Source of the DNA: DATLZU01 sp051293835
Lineage (GTDB): Bacteria > Nitrospirota > Nitrospiria > Nitrospirales > Nitrospiraceae
Assembly (NCBI GenBank): GCA_051293835.1
Contig: JBPKMA010000003.1
Location: forward strand, 124,001 to 188,000
Reading direction: 5' to 3'
DNA length: 64,000 bases
Part shown: piece by piece, positions 1 through 8,863 of the stretch
How positions within the stretch are numbered: position 1 is the stretch's first letter
How the letters are laid out: the number at the start of each line of letters is the position of its first letter
Translations under genes and position numbers: made by a program
The notes under the pieces: model-generated
What the model was told of the DNA's origin: nothing
Databases searched by the model: none
What the model saw: only the letters and a program-made list of their open reading frames with translations

Positions 1-153
1 TTGTTGTCTTGATCGTGCCCATGGCACTGGTGTTGAGGCTGCTCGGCAGGCAGCCGATCCGACTTGCATCCGAGACGGGACGGCGTCTCCTGCTGGCGGC
101 GGCGGAAGACGGCGGAAGAGCTTTCCGCAAGACGGATGGAACGGCAGTTCTGA
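1..153 (+). pseudogene. C-terminal end of an SxtJ-like membrane protein, frameshifted, cut by window edge
   Basis: The first bases encode a hydrophobic tail ending LVLRLLGRQPI in the frame of position 3. The expected C-terminus (a CW motif followed by basic residues and ending MERQF) continues in the frame of position 1 and stops at 151-153. The frame change lies between about 75 and 90. The complete SxtJ-like gene at 15077 ends in the same style (RLFGWDP, then a short basic tail ending FERPF) and is likewise followed by a DUF5989 gene, which supports the assignment. Most of the gene is outside the window, so whether it is functional cannot be judged. Confidence 0.55.
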
Positions 154-277
154 CGAGCGTGACGCGTGATGGTGAAAGGGGGCAAGTCTCCTTCCGTTTT
201 TCCCCCCGCTATGCGGGGAGAGTGGTGGAGCGATGGGAACCGGCGAGGAATAACAGCAGGATGGGAGGAGCGGAGGC

Positions 278-430
278 ATGGGATCGTTTCTCAAAGAACT
301 CTGGGCGTTCATGCGGGAGCGAAAAAAGTTCTGGCTCCTGCCGATCGTTCTGGTGCTGCTGGTCTTCGGGACTCTGCTCGTGCTCACGGAAGGGTCGGCG
401 GTGGCGCCATTCATCTACACGCTGTTCTAA
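278..430 (+). CDS. DUF5989 family membrane microprotein (copy 1)
   Basis: This is a 50-residue protein. It has an amphipathic start containing WAFMRERKKFW, one transmembrane helix (about residues 20-36) and an invariant tail GSAVAPFIYTLF. It matches the DUF5989 family, which travels with SxtJ-like proteins and carbamoyltransferases in polysaccharide loci. It is identical to the copy at 15478 at 36 of 50 positions. A purine-rich GGAGGAGCGGAGG stretch lies directly upstream of the ATG. The function is unknown; I infer a small membrane subunit or adaptor for the SxtJ/carbamoyltransferase/SGNH module. Confidence 0.85.
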   Translation: MGSFLKELWAFMRERKKFWLLPIVLVLLVFGTLLVLTEGSAVAPFIYTLF

Positions 431-448
431 CCCACGTGTCTATCCCAC

Positions 449-2101
449 GTGCTGAAGCGGCCTGGACCGGTGGACATATTCAGGGCCTGCTGCTTCCTCG
501 GAGCCGTCGGGGCCCTCGTCACGGCCGCGGATGTCGCGCGGTTCCTCATGACCGCGCCGCCGGCCGGCCCCCTCACCGATCCGTTGCAACTCGGCAAGGT
601 CGGCCTCGTCGGCGGGCTCTACGGATGGCTGGCCGTCACGCTGGCGCTGCTGGCCTGGCAGGTAGGGCAGCCGTCTTCCGTTCATCGCGGCCTGGTCTCG
701 CGATGGTCGCCGTTCTCAGTCGCGCTGTGGGCCGGGCTCCCCACGTTTCTTCTGCTCGTTTATTACCCCCTCCCGCCGCACAAGCACCATCTGGACAAGC
801 TGCTGCTGATTCTTGGCCTGCTGCTGGGCTGGACGACCTGCTTCGCTGTGCGTCCACAATGGTTGGGCGTCATGCTGGAGAGCCGGGGGTATGCCTGGGT
901 GCGGGTCGCGATGATTAACCTCCTGGTGTTCATTGCGGCCGGCGAGGTGCTCGCACGGAACCTGGATGGCTACCTGGGCCGGCACGGGATTTTCGGCGCC
1001 AAGGCCACGCCGGCGTCGTTGAAGCCGTACCGGGAGGTGTCCGGTTCCATCGGGCATTCCAACTCTCAGGGCTTTCGTGACCGCGAACGAACGGCGGAAA
1101 AGACCGGCCCGGGGCCGCGGGTGATCGTGCTCGGGGATTCGTTCGTCTGGGGGATCGGGGTCAGCTACGACGAAACCTTCACCACGGTGCTCGAGCAGGC
1201 GTTGCAGCAGACATATCCCGGCGTGGAAGTGATCAACCTCGGCGTGCCGGGCTTCGAGCCGGACCATTACTTCCACTTGCTGCGGCACTATGGGATCGGA
1301 TTGCAACCCGATGCGGTCGTGCTGGCCTTGTACGTGGGCAACGACATCATGCGCCGCCGCGGGGCGGACGGGGAAGAGGTCCTCGTCGTGGCCGGGCAGA
1401 GCTATTATGTCCACCGCAACGGCAACTGGGTGCATGACCATCTGGGCGGCGACCGGTGGTATCTGTATCACAATCTGAATTATCTGTGGCGCGTCGGCCT
1501 GGCGCGCCTCGAGAAGCTGCTCGACCATCCTCCGTCAGGTGGATTCATCCACACTGGGGGCGCGGCAGCGGTGCGAGGGCGAACCGCCGGCCGGCCGGAG
1601 GCGGTGCCTGCCCTGCGAACGCACCCGGGCTATCTCCGGGATATTGACGAACGGAGCGAGATTTATTTGAAGGACGACACCGAGACATTCTTGTATCATT
1701 GGCGCCACACGCAGGAGGTCTTGACGGCCACGGTCGAGTATCTGTGCGCGCGCGGCATTCCGCTCCTCGTGGTGTTGATCCCGGACCAGGTGCAGCATGA
1801 CCGCGCGTTGAAGAACGACTACCTCGCGGCGGTTGGGTTCCCACCGGAGCGGTACGATTTTGAGAAGCCGCAACGGCTGTTGCTGGCCTGGTGCGGGCAA
1901 CATGAGGTCCCGTGCCTCGATTTGCTGGCGGTCTTCAGGAGCGAGCCGGACGTTGGGGGGCTCTATCTCCCCGACGATCCCCATTGGAGTCGAGCGGGGC
2001 ATGAGGCGGCTGCACGGGCCATCCTGCCCGCACTCCGGGACTTGCTCGCCGGACAGAGGGGACCAACCAGACACATGACACAAACCAGCCCGACCGGATA
2101 A
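449..2101 (+). CDS. Membrane-anchored SGNH/GDSL hydrolase-domain protein
   Basis: The 550-residue protein has several N-terminal hydrophobic segments (about residues 10-160) followed by an SGNH hydrolase domain. The nucleophile block GDSF lies near residue 230, GND (block III) near 297, and the Asp/His block DDPHWS near 510. SGNH proteins of this architecture act on the periplasmic face and add or remove acyl groups on polysaccharides. It starts with GTG 18 bases after the DUF5989 stop and precedes a carbamoyltransferase, so it is probably part of one modification operon. The substrate cannot be read from the sequence. Confidence 0.82.
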   Translation: MLKRPGPVDIFRACCFLGAVGALVTAADVARFLMTAPPAGPLTDPLQLGKVGLVGGLYGWLAVTLALLAWQVGQPSSVHRGLVSRWSPFSVALWAGLPTFLLLVYYPLPPHKHHLDKLLLILGLLLGWTTCFAVRPQWLGVMLESRGYAWVRVAMINLLVFIAAGEVLARNLDGYLGRHGIFGAKATPASLKPYREVSGSIGHSNSQGFRDRERTAEKTGPGPRVIVLGDSFVWGIGVSYDETFTTVLEQALQQTYPGVEVINLGVPGFEPDHYFHLLRHYGIGLQPDAVVLALYVGNDIMRRRGADGEEVLVVAGQSYYVHRNGNWVHDHLGGDRWYLYHNLNYLWRVGLARLEKLLDHPPSGGFIHTGGAAAVRGRTAGRPEAVPALRTHPGYLRDIDERSEIYLKDDTETFLYHWRHTQEVLTATVEYLCARGIPLLVVLIPDQVQHDRALKNDYLAAVGFPPERYDFEKPQRLLLAWCGQHEVPCLDLLAVFRSEPDVGGLYLPDDPHWSRAGHEAAARAILPALRDLLAGQRGPTRHMTQTSPTG

Positions 2102-2120
2102 ACGAAACAAACCAGACAAG
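2061..2120 (+). repeat. Low-complexity AACCAG-type repeat
   Basis: Imperfect repeats of AACCAGAC and AACCAGCC are interspersed with AAAC runs across the end of the SGNH gene and the leader of the carbamoyltransferase. A similar stretch lies at 9416-9470, also just before a gene start. Confidence 0.5.
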
Positions 2121-2136
2121 ACGAGGCACACGCACC

Positions 2137-3894
2137 ATGCGTATTCTCGGCCTCTCGGGCTTCTACCATGATTCCGCCGCCGCGCTGGTCGTAGACGGGC
2201 GGATTGTCGCGGCGGCGCAGGAGGAGCGGTTCAGCCGCAAGAAGCATGACGCGCGGTTTCCCCGCCACGCCGTGGCCTATTGCCTTCGCGAGGCAGGCCT
2301 CAAGCTGTCGGACTTGGACCGAGTGGCGTTCTACGACAAGCCGCTCCTGAAATTCGAACGGCTCCTGCGCGAGGAACTGGCGAGCGGTGGCTGCTCCGAT
2401 GGGAAGCGAAGCCTGGTCCGGGCCGTTCCTGTTTCCGGAACATCATTTTTCGCATGCCGCCTCGGCCTTTTTCCCCTCGCCTCTTCGAAGAGGCCGCGGT
2501 GCTGACCATGGACGGCGTGGGGGAATGGGCCACCACGAGCTTCGGAATTGGGCAGGGCTCCGCGCTGACCCTGCACGGGGACATCTTGTTTCCCCATTCG
2601 TTGGGGCTGCTCTACTCTGCGTTCACCTACTACACCGGCTTCAAGGTGAATTCGGGCGAGTACAAGGTCATGGGGCTGGCGCCCTACGGCGAGCCGAAAT
2701 ACGTGGACCTGATCCTGACTCACGTGATCGATCTCAAGGACGACGGGTCGTTCCGCCTAAACCTGGACTATTTCGACTATTGCACCGGCCTCCGCATGAC
2801 TAATGACCGATTCCATCGGTTGTTCGGCGGGGAGCCGAGAAAACCGGAATCGCCATTGACGCAACGGGACATGGACCTGGCTCGCTCGATTCAGGAGGTG
2901 ATCGAGCTTGCGGTGGTGAAGATCGCCCGGCACGTGCGCCGCGAGACCGGCATGAGATATCTCTGCCTGGCCGGCGGGGTGGCGCTCAACTGCGTCGCGA
3001 ACTGCAAGCTGCTCCGCGAGCGCATCTTCGACCGACTCTGGATCCAGCCGGGCTCGGGCGATGCCGGTGGCGCGATCGGCGCGGCACTCGCCGCCTATTA
3101 CGTGCACGCCGGCGGGGTCCGCCGGCTCGAGGCCGACGAGCCGGACGGGATGGCCGGCTCGTACCTGGGGCCCAAGTTTTCACAGGAAGAGATCGAGGCC
3201 TTTCTGAATCGCCGCGGCTATCCCTACGAGCGCCTGTCCGATGCGGCGCTGTTCGACACGACCGCCGACTTGCTGGCCCGTGAGGCTGTGATCGGATGGT
3301 TCCAGGGCCGGATGGAGTTTGGGCCGAGGGCGCTCGGCAACCGGTCCATCATCGGCGACGCCCGCTCGCCCAAGATGCAGTCGGTGATGAACTTGAAGAT
3401 CAAGTATCGAGAATCTTTCAGGCCTTTCGCGCCCGCCGTGCTGGAGGAACGGGTGGCGGACTATTTCGAGTTGGCCGAGCCGTCGCCCTATATGCTGCTG
3501 GTGGCGCCCGTGAAGGAATTGCGGCGGCTGCCGATCTCGGAGCAGGACCGCCACCTGTTCGGCATCGAGCGGCTGAACCGCCCCCAGTCGGACATTCCCG
3601 CCCGTGACCCATCTGGATTACTCGGCCAGGATCTAGACCATCTCGAAACGGACGAACCCGCGGTTCCACGCGCTGCTCACGGCCTTCGAGGCCAAGACTG
3701 GGTGCGCGGTCCTCGTGAACACCTCCTTCAACGTGCGAGGCGAGCCGATCGTCTGCACGCCGGAAGACGCCTACCGGTGCTTCATGCGGACCGAGATGGA
3801 CGCGCTGGGGCTGGGGAACTGCCTGCTGCGGAAAGAGCGGCAGCCGGTGCTCGCCGGAGACACCGACTGGCGCCGGGGGTTTGAACTGGACTGA
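2137..3894 (+). pseudogene. NodU/TobZ-type carbamoyltransferase, disrupted (copy 1)
   Basis: Members of this family transfer the carbamoyl group of carbamoyl phosphate to hydroxyls of sugars or antibiotics. The motifs HDSAAAL, EERFSRKKHD, EHHFSHAASAF and DGVGEW are visible but lie in three reading frames. Compared with the copy at 13193, about 30 codons are missing after KFERLL (near 2365-2430), with a frame change. A second frame change falls near 2478 (an extra CT). An extra C near 3600 shifts the frame again, and CAG has become TAG at 3634-3636. The conserved tail NTSFNVRGEPIVCTPEDAY then continues to the TGA at 3892. The stop overlaps the next ATG (TGATG), so it was once translationally coupled. 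Confidence 0.85.
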
Positions 3895-5222
3895 TGGCCG
3901 GAGCAGCACCCATCTCGTCCTTGCATCGCCCCGCCCTCCGGTGGGGACTGGCCTTGCTCGCGGCGGCCTCCACGGTCACCCTCTATGCCGAAGGTGTCCT
4001 GAAAAACGGCTGGATCGAAGTCCTGCTGTTGCTCCCTGTCGGGCTGTTCCTGCTCCTCCCGACCGGGACCGCGCGGCTCGACAATCTGCTGGTGGTGCTC
4101 ATGGCCGCGTGCCTGACGGTGTCCGGACTCGATCTGGTGCTGCGCCCAGTGATGGAGCGCCGGCTCAGCTACACCCCGCTGAACGTCTCCGCCCACAAAC
4201 TGCCGCGCCTGCCGATCCTCGGGCGATGGGATGCGGGCCTCGATTTGGAGGATGAGCTGTACGGAGATCTGGCCGCCGTTGCCGGCGATCCGGCCTTGCG
4301 GGAGCCGCGCCGGATCAGATTCGTCACGGACGAAGCCGGCTTCCGCAACGAGCGTGTCCCGCCGCAGATTGATCTGCTCGTGCTGGGCGACTCCTTCGGG
4401 GCGGGCTGGGGGACCACGCAGGACAAGATCTTCGCGCGTCTGCTGGAAACCAGGTATGGCCGGCATGTGTACAACCTGTCCTATCCGGGCGGCCCGTACG
4501 ATCAGTATCTCAACTTCGTGCTCGAGAGCCCGCGGCTGGGTTTGGCGCCGGCGGCGAAAATGGTCTGGACCTTCTATACGGGCAATGATCTAGACGATGC
4601 CGGAGGAGAGACATGGAATCTGGCAGAGCTGCCGTGGCGGTCGGCTGTGGGCCAGTGGGCCGTGAGGTACCGGACGTTTCGCAATCGTTCTCCGCTCAAC
4701 CGACTGATGGAAGGGGTGCGGCTGCGGTTCCGAGACGAATCGAAGATCGTGCTCTGGCGCCCGCTGCCGGACGGCCGCCCGATGCTCTTCCACGCCTCCC
4801 ACGAAGCCTGGGGCCGTCGCGCGCGGGAAGAGGTCGAACGGCATCCGAATTTTGTCAAGCTCGAGCGTACGTTGGCGGCAATGCGGGCCGCGCTGGACGC
4901 CCGCGGGATCGAGGCCGTGATCGTGCTCCTGCCTACCAAGGGGGAAGTCTATCGCTGGGTGCTCGAAGGGCGGAAACCGTTGCCTGAGGACGGGGTCGCC
5001 TCCGGCTTTGCGCAGGCCGTGTTGGCGGCCTGCACGCGCGCGAAATTCCGTTGCCTAGACGCCAAGCCCTTCCTCGTCGAGCGGGCGCGCCGCCTGTACG
5101 AGTCCTCCGGCGAGTTGTTGTGGTGGCGGGACGACTCCCATCTGGGCGAGCGCGGGCATGAGGCCGTGGGGGAATTCGTAGCGGGCGCGTTGGGCATTCC
5201 AGCCCTCGGCCGGGCATCATGA
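3894..5222 (+). CDS. Membrane-anchored SGNH hydrolase-domain protein
   Basis: The 442-residue protein has hydrophobic N-terminal segments to about residue 80. The SGNH domain has GDSF near residue 166, GND near 230 and DSHLGERGH near 413 (catalytic Asp/His). The ATG overlaps the stop of the broken carbamoyltransferase, and its own stop overlaps the following methyltransferase start by 4 bases (ATGA), so all three belong to one transcript. The probable role is acyl-group addition or removal on an exported glycan. It is distant in sequence from the SGNH protein at 449. Confidence 0.82.
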   Translation: MAGAAPISSLHRPALRWGLALLAAASTVTLYAEGVLKNGWIEVLLLLPVGLFLLLPTGTARLDNLLVVLMAACLTVSGLDLVLRPVMERRLSYTPLNVSAHKLPRLPILGRWDAGLDLEDELYGDLAAVAGDPALREPRRIRFVTDEAGFRNERVPPQIDLLVLGDSFGAGWGTTQDKIFARLLETRYGRHVYNLSYPGGPYDQYLNFVLESPRLGLAPAAKMVWTFYTGNDLDDAGGETWNLAELPWRSAVGQWAVRYRTFRNRSPLNRLMEGVRLRFRDESKIVLWRPLPDGRPMLFHASHEAWGRRAREEVERHPNFVKLERTLAAMRAALDARGIEAVIVLLPTKGEVYRWVLEGRKPLPEDGVASGFAQAVLAACTRAKFRCLDAKPFLVERARRLYESSGELLWWRDDSHLGERGHEAVGEFVAGALGIPALGRAS

Positions 5223-6244
5223 AGATGGAGACAGTTGCCTGCGAGCTCTGCGGATCCCGCTGGACGAGCGCAGTCATGCGGCTCAAGGACCTGACCCATC
5301 GGGTCACCGAGGACGAGTTTGTGATCGTGCGCTGCGAGGACTGCGGCCTCCTGTACACGAGTCCCCGGCCGAGTCCTGAGGACATCGGCAAGTTCTACCC
5401 CCAGACGTACTTTGCGCCTCCGCCGCCGCCCCGCAAGGTGACCTGCATCAAGCGTTGGGTGATGGAAGCCTACTATGGGTATCCGCCGACTCCCTCGCGC
5501 GTGCCGGCGCCAGTCCGCAAATGGCTGGCGTGGCCCGACCGGCTGCTGCGGGGGCTGCGCGGCAAGGAGATGCTGCCGTGGGTCGGAGAAGGCCGCCTGC
5601 TCGACGTGGGCTGCGGACCCGGCGTCAATCTGGCCACGTTGCAGAGCTACGGGTGGGACGTCTACGGCGTCGAGTTCAGTGACACTGCGGCTGAACTGGC
5701 GCGGGCCAGGGTGGGTGATCGGATTCACATCGGCACTCTGGAGACGGCGCCGTTCGCGGATGCGTCCTTCGATGTCGTCATGTTCAGCCATTCGTTGGAG
5801 CACCTATTCAGTCCGTCCGATGCGCTCGCGCACGCATGGCGATTGCTGAAACCAGGCGGCTGCCTGGTGGTCGCCGTTCCCAACGCAGGCGGCTGGGAGC
5901 GAAGGCTTTTCGGGCGCTGGTGGTTTCCCTGGGAGATCCCCCGGCATCTGTACCACTTCGACGAGGCGACGCTGAGGAGGCTGTTGGAGAAAGCCGGCTT
6001 CGAGGTGTGCCGGTTGCGCACGGCGGTCGGGTCGCTCTTCTTCATGGCCAGCCTCGAGCGGGTCTGGCTTCACAGACTGGGACGTCCCTTGCCGGCTCGA
6101 CGCCTGATCGAAACGCTGGTCGCGAAGCCGTTCTGTCTCGTCGCCGGCCACCTCGGCTACGGCACCGAAATCACGGTACATGCGGTGAAGAAGGGACCGG
6201 TTAGAAGAAGGATCGCAGCAATCTCAGCAGGGCCTTGTGATTGA
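5219..6244 (+). CDS. Class I SAM-dependent methyltransferase with N-terminal zinc-binding motif
   Basis: The 341-residue protein begins with a CELC...CEDC pair (residues about 6-9 and 37-40), a likely zinc knuckle seen in many polysaccharide-locus methyltransferases. The Rossmann SAM-binding motif LLDVGCGPGVNL starts near residue 128. The post-motif MFSHSLEHL and the conserved GGCLVVAVPN segment follow. It probably methylates a sugar or glycan intermediate. The gene overlaps the preceding SGNH gene by 4 bases and overlaps the convergent GT2 gene by about 44 bases at its 3' end. Confidence 0.85.
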   Translation: MKMETVACELCGSRWTSAVMRLKDLTHRVTEDEFVIVRCEDCGLLYTSPRPSPEDIGKFYPQTYFAPPPPPRKVTCIKRWVMEAYYGYPPTPSRVPAPVRKWLAWPDRLLRGLRGKEMLPWVGEGRLLDVGCGPGVNLATLQSYGWDVYGVEFSDTAAELARARVGDRIHIGTLETAPFADASFDVVMFSHSLEHLFSPSDALAHAWRLLKPGGCLVVAVPNAGGWERRLFGRWWFPWEIPRHLYHFDEATLRRLLEKAGFEVCRLRTAVGSLFFMASLERVWLHRLGRPLPARRLIETLVAKPFCLVAGHLGYGTEITVHAVKKGPVRRRIAAISAGPCD

Positions 6245-7073
6245 AGGGCTCGTACCGGAGCGCCTGCCGAAGGGCCTGTCGAGCTTCCCGGACCTGCCCG
6301 GCGTTCAGATGGAACTTGCCGAGGTCGCCGTAGTAGTGGGCCCAGTCGCGGGCCAGCGCCTTGGCTTCGGCGCTGCCGGGCGTGCAGGCGGGCGCGTGTT
6401 TTTCCAAGAATCGCCGCCGTCCCTGAAGGGCCCGCTCCGACGGGATGCCGCGGGAGGCTTGGTGGCCGTACAGGCGGTGGCGGTAGAGCGGCTTGGGATG
6501 ATGAATGATGGGAAACCTTTGGTAGAGCCTGATGGCCAGATCAATATCCTCCCAGATCGCCAAGTTCGTATCGTAGCCCCCCACGGCGTCGAAGCAACTC
6601 TTGCGGAACAGCGAGCCCGATGTTGCCACATCATGGCCGCCGCGCAACATCTGAGTGATGCTGGCGGTGTGTTTCATCGCGGCGTCATATTCCAGGACGT
6701 CGTTCCGTTCGCTGACCTGATAGCCGTCGCAGTGCACGAGGGCCGCCTCGGGATGGGCGCGCAGGACCGTGAGCGTCTCTTCGAGAAACGTCGGTTCCCA
6801 GAGGTCGTCCTGATCGAGAAACGCTAGGAACTCCCCCTTGGCCAACCGCGCGCCGTCGTTGCGGGCGACGGCCTGGCCCCCGTTCGTCGGCCGCTTGTAA
6901 TACCGGGCACTCGGAAACCGGAGCACCAGCCGGGCCGTGTCGTCGGTGGAGGCGTCATCGACGACGATAAGCTCGAAGTCTTTGATCGTCTGGGCCAGGA
7001 CGCTCCGGATCGCCTGGTCCAGATAGCGGGAGACCCCGTTGTACGCGGGAATGATGACGCTGATGGACGTCAT
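6201..7073 (-). CDS. Family 2 glycosyltransferase
   Basis: The 290-residue protein has a GT-A fold. The N-terminus SVIIPAYNG is followed by VVDDASTDDTA (nucleotide-sugar binding) and the metal-binding DQDDLWEP motif near residue 90. A helical C-terminal tail has no membrane anchor. It is the only intact polysaccharide gene on the minus strand in the first 60 kb. It is convergent with the methyltransferase at 5219 and divergent from the regulator at 7223. The donor and acceptor sugars are unknown. Confidence 0.88.
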   Translation of the reverse strand: MTSISVIIPAYNGVSRYLDQAIRSVLAQTIKDFELIVVDDASTDDTARLVLRFPSARYYKRPTNGGQAVARNDGARLAKGEFLAFLDQDDLWEPTFLEETLTVLRAHPEAALVHCDGYQVSERNDVLEYDAAMKHTASITQMLRGGHDVATSGSLFRKSCFDAVGGYDTNLAIWEDIDLAIRLYQRFPIIHHPKPLYRHRLYGHQASRGIPSERALQGRRRFLEKHAPACTPGSAEAKALARDWAHYYGDLGKFHLNAGQVREARQALRQALRYEPFNHKALLRLLRSFF

Positions 7074-7222
7074 GCGTGAGTCGGCTGCGAACGGACCTTG
7101 CAGGTATCACAGCGACCCGGCTCTGTCAACGAGGCCGGAGCGGGGAGGGGGAGTTTTCCTTGACCCTCCCCCGACACATGTGTTCAAATCGTGAACGCTT
7201 TGCCCAGAACGCGCTGATTGAC

Positions 7223-7858
7223 ATGGACGTCCAAGGCCGACGAGATCTCCAACTGCTCACCGAAGTCGAGCGCGATGCGGCAATCACCCAGCGCTCGCTC
7301 GCCGAGAAGCTGGGGGTCGCGCTGGGGCTTACCAACCTGTACCTGAAACGCCTGGCTCGCAAGGGCTACATCAAGATCACCACCCTTCCGCACCACCGGA
7401 TCAAGTACTTGCTTACGCCCAGCGGACTTGCCGAAAAGACGCGTCTCACCTACGAATACATGCGGTATTCGCTGTCCTACTACCGGGACATGCGTGAACA
7501 GCTGAGACGCGTGCTCGCCGACGTGTCGCGCGCGGGAGCCAAACGGGTGGTGGTGTACGGAACGGGAGAATTGGCTGAGCTGGCCTACCTGTCGATCAGG
7601 GAAATGGATGTGACGCTGGTGGGGTTCGTGGATGGGAACGACAGGCGCGCGTTCCTGTCGTATCCGGTCTGGCCGGTGGAGACTCTGCGAGAATGGGAAT
7701 TCGATGCGCTCGTGATCGCCGAGTTGGAGGGCGTGAAACACCTTCGGGCCAAGCTGGTGCGGCAAGGGATCCCGGCGCGGAAGATTTTCAGCTTGGGGCC
7801 CGTGGTTGATGGTGGTCGAATCGGCCGGATGAACTGCGCGAACAAGGCGGACCGGTGA
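7223..7858 (+). CDS. Winged-helix regulator fused to a Rossmann-like domain
   Basis: The N-terminal half (about residues 5-75) is a MarR/EPS-associated winged helix: ITQRSLAEKLGVALGLTNL followed by a wing containing KITTLPHHRIKYLLT. It resembles the EPS-associated MarR-like regulators of polysaccharide loci. The C-terminal half (about 110-205) starts RVVVYGTGELAEL and has alternating strands like the nucleotide-binding domain of PglD/FlaA1-type proteins, which suggests it senses a nucleotide-sugar or cofactor. I chose the ATG at 7223 because the family begins there. An in-frame ATG at 7178 is also possible. The gene is divergent from the GT2 gene. Confidence 0.7.
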   Translation: MDVQGRRDLQLLTEVERDAAITQRSLAEKLGVALGLTNLYLKRLARKGYIKITTLPHHRIKYLLTPSGLAEKTRLTYEYMRYSLSYYRDMREQLRRVLADVSRAGAKRVVVYGTGELAELAYLSIREMDVTLVGFVDGNDRRAFLSYPVWPVETLREWEFDALVIAELEGVKHLRAKLVRQGIPARKIFSLGPVVDGGRIGRMNCANKADR

Positions 7859-7863
7859 CGCCC

Positions 7864-8193
7864 ATGACGCCATCCATCGAGTCCGACGTCGTTCTGAACG
7901 AGTTCTTGGCGCGCATCGCCACGGTGCGCCCGCAGATCAGGCGGATCGTGCTGTTCGGCTCGCGCGCCAGGGGGACCCATCGGCCCGATTCGGACTACGA
8001 CCTCCTCGTGGTCGTGTCGCAGAAGGACGAGGCGCTGCTCAATGTCCTCTACGACGCGGTGATGGACGTGCTGTTGGAGCACGGGCGATTGGTGTCGTTG
8101 AAGGTGTTTCCCGAGCAGGAATTTGCCAGATTACAAGCCTTGCGGACGCCTTTTATGGAGCATGTCAGTCGGGAGGGCATCCTCGTTGGATAA
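7864..8193 (+). CDS. MNT-domain minimal nucleotidyltransferase (antitoxin of MNT/HEPN pair)
   Basis: The 109-residue protein has the polymerase-beta-like signature FGSRARGTHRPDSDYDLLVV (GS...DxD), with the third acidic residue expected further on. In MNT/HEPN toxin-antitoxin pairs this protein neutralises a HEPN RNase, in characterised cases by adding nucleotides to it. The HEPN partner follows immediately and overlaps its stop. The gene appears intact. Confidence 0.85.
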   Translation: MTPSIESDVVLNEFLARIATVRPQIRRIVLFGSRARGTHRPDSDYDLLVVVSQKDEALLNVLYDAVMDVLLEHGRLVSLKVFPEQEFARLQALRTPFMEHVSREGILVG

Positions 8194-8585
8194 GGCGCAA
8201 CAGGCACTCATCCGCAGCTATCTCGCCAAGGCGCGCGAAAAGGCCCGAGTGGCCCGAGACTTGTGCGCCAAGGGGGAATGGGACGACGCGGTGTCCCGCG
8301 CGTACTATGCCGCGTACCACGCGGCTCAGGCGGCGCTGTTGACCGAGGGGGCAGCGCGCCGATACCCATAGGGGCGTCGTGACGCTGTTCGGTTTGTTGC
8401 TGGTCAGAACCGGGAAGCTGGACAAACAGTGGGGCAAGGTGTTGAGCAATCTGAAGGACGATCGCGAGGCCGGCGACTACGACGCCTTGTCCTACGTGGA
8501 TGAAGAGACGGCGCGCCGCGCGGTCCGCGAGGCGGACGAGTTCGTCGCGGCCGTCGAGCAATACGTGACCGGCTTGCTGCGCTGA
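8186..8585 (+). pseudogene. HEPN-domain toxin partner, frameshifted in a G run
   Basis: The TTG start at 8186 overlaps the MNT stop. The HEPN motif R-x6-H is visible in SRAYYAAYHAAQA. Translation then terminates at a TAG after 8365 because a run of five G (8347-8351) shifts the frame. With four G the protein would continue ADTHRGVVTLFGLLL and on to the TGA at 8583-8585, giving about 132 residues. The C-terminal half is otherwise well conserved, so the lesion is recent, reversible by slippage, or an assembly error. Confidence 0.8.
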
Positions 8586-8863
8586 ATCCCCTGAGGGGGG
8601 CTTGGGTCGGAAACGGGGGGACCGGAACTTCCAGGGCTTGCTCCGGTGGGCGCGCCCTGTAAGTGAGAGGGCGGAGCTATGTCTACAAGGCGCGTGAAAG
8701 GCGTGATGGGCAAGATCGCGCGACGGAACAGCCAGAGAGCCAAGGCGCGCGAAACATGTGACGAGCACGGTCGCGCGTCTAGCGAGTCGAGCCCATCTCG
8801 CCCGTTCGACACGTCACAAGCCCTGCGTCGCGCTTTTCCTGTTATCCTCGCGAGTCTCGCACC
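8586..8863 (+). other. Intergenic leader of the NusG-like gene
   Basis: This stretch of 278 bases has no convincing gene. It contains G-rich blocks (near 8595-8625) and CGCG-rich low-complexity sequence near 8770-8810. Some of that sequence resembles the stretch after the NusG-like gene (TCTAGC followed by GAG or AAG and TCTCGC). It could carry the promoter and the loading site for the antiterminator, but no known ops-like element is recognisable. Confidence 0.35.

Noticed and set aside
204..218. CCCCGC-TAT-GCGGGG hairpin as a Rho-independent terminator
   Set aside because: It is followed by GAGAGTGG rather than a T tract and lies between genes of what looks like one operon.
3634..3636. TAG in carbamoyltransferase copy 1 as a recoded codon
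   Set aside because: The gene has several other frame-breaking lesions, so simple decay explains it; the intact paralogue has CAG (Gln) here.
7130..7178. G-rich/C-rich inverted repeat upstream of the regulator as a terminator
   Set aside because: The flanking genes diverge, so a terminator has no purpose there; pairing is imperfect and there is no T tract following it.
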